A stretch of 64,000 nucleotides of DNA, taken from Chitinophaga agrisoli (GTDB taxonomy: Bacteria; Bacteroidota; Bacteroidia; Chitinophagales; Chitinophagaceae). Positions 61,239 through 64,000 of this stretch are shown piece by piece. A program made the translations under genes and the position numbers. Each line of letters starts with the position of its first letter. Positions within the stretch are counted from its first letter, which is position 1. Under the pieces are notes generated by a model that was not told where the DNA came from, did no database searches, and saw only the letters and a program-made list of their open reading frames with translations. The stretch lies in contig NZ_VUOC01000001.1 in assembly GCF_008386695.1 (NCBI RefSeq), positions 1,586,347 to 1,650,346 on the forward strand. Reading direction: 5' to 3'.

Positions 61239-62610
61239 GATGGTGATGTTTATGAGGTAATTTAGCAAATTCTTCGGCTGTTATTTCCTCTTCTTTTAGA
61301 TCCACCTTTGTTTCTGCCCAGTCAAACAGTTTCTGGGTAACCATTTCACGATAGGTCTGGTCCACGAATTTTTCATCCTGCATCAGGCGATCCAGGTAGC
61401 TGTCCAGCCAGTCAGCGCCATCCAGTGCGGCGCCGGCCCCGTAATAGCCCATCAGTTTCTGTTTAGCGCTCTCCCTTAATTCTTCGAAAGATACTTCCAG
61501 TTTATTCTCGCGGATCAGTTTATCGCTTATGAGCGTCCAACGCAGTTGATGATCAAAGTTCGGATATTCTTTTTCGGCTTCTTCGGCAGTCTTCGGTTTC
61601 TCGCCGCCGGTCTGTAACCAACGGGTCAGGAAGCCTTTGGGTAATTCCATGGGCGTTTCATGCACCAGCACCTCGAAAAGGTCGTTATGCAGGCGGTTAC
61701 GGCTTTCGGTATCCCAGTATTTTTCTATTTCTTCTTTCAGTTTAGCCCGGAAAGCAGCTTCTGTGGTCAGTTCCTCATTAGGATAGATCTCCTTGAAAAA
61801 CTCTTCATTTAGCTCGCGTTGTTCTATCAGGCCAACTTTGGTGATGGTGAGTTTGAAGTATTTCTGGGCGGCTGCCTGGTCATTTTCTTCAAAGCCCAGG
61901 TCCTTCAGTATCCAGTTCAGTCGCTCTGTATCAAAGGAAGTAGCTAGCTGGAAAACGATGGTATCGCCCGCTTTTTTGCCCTTCAGCTGCTCCTGGATAG
62001 AGGAGGAGAAGTATTTCAGCAGTAAGGAGTTATCTTTTTTAATGCCGCCTTCGATTACATTACCCTGCGCGTCGCTTTCTTCAAATTCTACGTTCAGTAC
62101 ATTGTCTTCGTTGTCAATTGCCTCAGGCTCAGTCATTTTGCCGCCTTTGATCTGCAGGCGTTTTACTTCTTCGTCCACTTCAGCGTCTGTAGCCTTGACC
62201 TTGTAACGGGTCATGACTGTTTTGCCAGCCTCAAGGGGAGATACCTCAAAAGCAGGTTTCAGACCTACCTCAAAGTTAAAAGCGTATTCGTCGGGTTTGT
62301 TGAAGTCCAGGGGCAGGGACTCCTTGTCCAGGGAGATAGGCTGGGCAAAAATGTCCAGTTTCTCGTTCTGCAGGTAACCTGTCAGCTCTTTTTCAACGGT
62401 TCTCAGTACTTCATCCGCAAACAGCGCCTGGCCGTGCATCTTCTTTACCATACCAGCAGGCACCATACCTTTACGGAATCCCGGAATATTGGCGGATTTG
62501 CTGAATTGTTTTACCGCTTTGTCAAAATTAGGAAGGTAGTCTTCCTGGCTCACTTTCACAGTGATCTTATCGTTCAATAAACCAATGTTTTCTCTGGTAA
62601 CGGTTGCCAT
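61228..62610 (-). CDS. tig: Trigger factor
   Basis: 460 residues, the ribosome-associated chaperone. The ribosome-binding segment is GFRKGMVP (about 42-49). The middle PPIase domain is poorly conserved, as usual in Bacteroidota, and the C-terminal helical arms are complete. It ends LPHKHHHHEH, a His-rich tail that could bind metal. It overlaps clpP by 11 nt, forming tig-clpP. Confidence 0.94.
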   Translation of the reverse strand: MATVTRENIGLLNDKITVKVSQEDYLPNFDKAVKQFSKSANIPGFRKGMVPAGMVKKMHGQALFADEVLRTVEKELTGYLQNEKLDIFAQPISLDKESLPLDFNKPDEYAFNFEVGLKPAFEVSPLEAGKTVMTRYKVKATDAEVDEEVKRLQIKGGKMTEPEAIDNEDNVLNVEFEESDAQGNVIEGGIKKDNSLLLKYFSSSIQEQLKGKKAGDTIVFQLATSFDTERLNWILKDLGFEENDQAAAQKYFKLTITKVGLIEQRELNEEFFKEIYPNEELTTEAAFRAKLKEEIEKYWDTESRNRLHNDLFEVLVHETPMELPKGFLTRWLQTGGEKPKTAEEAEKEYPNFDHQLRWTLISDKLIRENKLEVSFEELRESAKQKLMGYYGAGAALDGADWLDSYLDRLMQDEKFVDQTYREMVTQKLFDWAETKVDLKEEEITAEEFAKLPHKHHHHEH

Positions 62611-63117
62611 AATAATTATTAAAATAAGTGTTCTTTATAAGCAATAATAGTTCCTTGTTTGATTTTCTGCCATGAAGTCACAAAGGCACGAAGGAATGGC
62701 AGCAGGGAAAGAGGTACTTAGTGACTTAGCGCCTTTATGGCAAATATGCATTAAAAAAACGTGTAAAGTAAGGGCGTTTAAAAGTAGATCTTCGCCAGCC
62801 CCTGATTCAGCCGTCCTTAGTGTAATTAGCTACCTGTCAAATAGTTACAAAAATTAACTGCCTTTACCGAAGCGCGAAGATAGTGCGTTTCAATGAAGTT
62901 TGTTTATATAGGCCCGGCAAATTTTTTAGGCGGATGGCGCTCCGCCAGGGCCGTCCGGCTGCGCTCCCGCATCGCTGGCCGTTTTATCCCCGCCTTAGCC
63001 AACGACCGCAGCTACCACCCCCACCCGCCACTCGCAAATGAACGCCAAATCCCGGTTGTTTATTAATTTAGCACCGCAGCCATCTCTTATTAATAAGGAA
63101 CAGGGGGACAATACAGC
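62611..63117. other. Non-coding stretch between tig and the AraC-type gene
   Basis: Contains a family D palindrome (62668-62742), a GC hairpin GGCGGA/TCCGCC (62929-62946) inside a GC-rich tract, and an A/T-rich leader. No gene seen. Confidence 0.6.
62668..62742. repeat. Family D palindromic repeat (AAGGCAC units)
   Basis: Left arm 62668-62694 (TGCCATGAAGTCACAAAGGC then ACGAAGG) and right arm 62715-62742 (ending GCGCCTTTATGGCA) are imperfect inverted repeats with a period near 9. It resembles the widespread repeats built from CACAAAGGCACGAAG. Confidence 0.6.
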
Positions 63118-64000
63118 ATGAAAAAGGACTTTCCCATCTATGATATAAGCACTATATCTGAATTTAAAAAGGAGGATATCCTCATCAGCAGGTTTGCGCC
63201 TTACCTGGAAACGCATCCCAACCTCTGCCTGCCCCATAAGCATAACTTTTTTCATATGCTACTGTTCACAGAAGGCGGCGGCCATCACGCCATCGATTTT
63301 AAGGAATTCCCGGTAACGCCTTTCCAGATCTATTTCATGATCCCCGGCCAGGTACATAGCTGGAACTTCGAAGGCGAAGCAGACGGGTTTGTGATCAACT
63401 TCTCCCTGCCCTTCTTCAAATCCTTCCTCTTAGATTCCGCTTACCTGGAGCAGTTCCCCTTCTTCAGCGGCGTACTGGAGGATTGTGTGCTCTTTTTGCC
63501 GGACGAGCTCCAGTCAGAGGTCTTACGTTTATTCAACAGCATGCTCACAGAGTCCGAAGCTGGCCACCAGCAGGGTATGGATATGATCCGGGTACTACTG
63601 GTACAGCTATTCATCACTCTCAGCCGCCTCAGCGAGCGCAGCCAGTCTAAACAACGGCATGGCGCCTCTTATGCTGTCTTCAAAAAATTCATGTCCCTGA
63701 TTGAGCAGCATATCACCACGCTTAAACTCCCCAGCGAGTATGCCGCCTTACTGCATGTCACGCCCAATCACCTGAACAGCGTCTGCAACATGATCTTTGG
63801 AAAATCCGCCGGAGAGATCATCCGCGATAGGGTAGTACTGGAGGCCAAACGGATGATCATTAATATAGAACTTTCCATTTCTGAGATCGCCTATAAACTG
63901 AACTTTAAAGACGCCTCTTATTTCTCCCGCTTCTTTAAGAAGTATGCGGGCCAGTCGCCGGAAGAGTTCCGGCAGGCAACACTGCATATAAACAAACATT
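63118..64000 (+). CDS. AraC-family transcription regulator, cut by the window end
   Basis: 294 codons from the ATG at 63118 with no stop before the end. N-terminal cupin-like sensor (HKHNFFHMLLFTEGGG, PGQVHSWNF) and C-terminal double helix-turn-helix (LHVTPNHLNSVCNMIFGKS; ISEIAYKLNFKDASYFSRFF, KKYAGQSPEEFR), typical AraC/XylS. The sensed ligand and target genes are not visible. It is near its natural end, as the last HTH is complete. Confidence 0.93.
   Translation, partial: MKKDFPIYDISTISEFKKEDILISRFAPYLETHPNLCLPHKHNFFHMLLFTEGGGHHAIDFKEFPVTPFQIYFMIPGQVHSWNFEGEADGFVINFSLPFFKSFLLDSAYLEQFPFFSGVLEDCVLFLPDELQSEVLRLFNSMLTESEAGHQQGMDMIRVLLVQLFITLSRLSERSQSKQRHGASYAVFKKFMSLIEQHITTLKLPSEYAALLHVTPNHLNSVCNMIFGKSAGEIIRDRVVLEAKRMIINIELSISEIAYKLNFKDASYFSRFFKKYAGQSPEEFRQATLHINKH

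Noticed and set aside
62672-62857. A 61-codon frame after tig
   Set aside because: It reads through the family D palindrome and shows no protein-like pattern.

Overview
The window comes from a member of the Bacteroidota, most likely Chitinophagaceae and close to Chitinophaga (inference). Supporting signs are the fused lpxC-fabZ gene, a PorX regulator of type IX secretion, an N-terminally extended AtpB, ftsX-DUF3098-uppP, an RprY-like regulator, few Shine-Dalgarno sites, and many upstream boxes of the Bacteroidota sigma-70 type (TAnnTTTG, sometimes with TTG about 19-21 nt further up). I see no tRNA, rRNA, insertion sequence, prophage or CRISPR array. It is mostly core chromosome with small accessory units.

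Layout. 1-2.8 kb: the 3' end of a large unknown protein with a caspase-like His/Cys signature, then an exporter-type ABC half-transporter. 3.0-7.6 kb: the ATP synthase operon atpB-E-F-H-A, ending in a terminator with no atpG after atpA. 7.6-8.2 kb: repeats. 8.2-12.1 kb: a TonB-dependent receptor with a small secreted partner, and a methyltransferase. 12.1-24.8 kb: pdxA, rsmA, a 2-hydroxyacid dehydrogenase, greA, a HIT protein, two response regulators without adjacent kinases, ruvC, a polytopic membrane protein, a DUF3108 protein, ruvB, an M28 peptidase, a lipoprotein and a secreted EEP-family hydrolase. 24.9-27.3 kb: three overlapping genes encoding a degenerate Lgt paralogue, a radical SAM enzyme with a tetraether-synthase-like cysteine layout, and a small membrane protein. 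This is the best candidate here for an undescribed pathway, probably a membrane-lipid modification.

27.4-45 kb: leuS, ftsX-DUF3098-uppP, ald, tsaE, a copper ATPase gene overlapping recQ, an oxidoreductase, a HerA-like ATPase, a DUF2975/XRE pair, a lone GroES-like protein, an MBL hydrolase and an MFS transporter. 44.7-48.6 kb: lipid A genes lpxD-lpxC/fabZ-lpxA plus an ABC ATPase. 48.7-55.6 kb: an HD hydrolase, porX, a PhnP-like hydrolase, a helix-hairpin-helix protein and an acyl-CoA dehydrogenase. 56-64 kb: a GapN-like dehydrogenase, a possible small RNA, a cytochrome c, tig-clpP-clpX, and an AraC-type regulator cut by the window end.

Across the window several families of palindromic intergenic repeats recur. 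Two of them (arrays of TTAGCACA octamers and of GGCTAAC-like units) begin within a few bases of stop codons, and a third (a GC-rich hairpin of about 108 bp) occurs as two nearly identical copies 48 kb apart.
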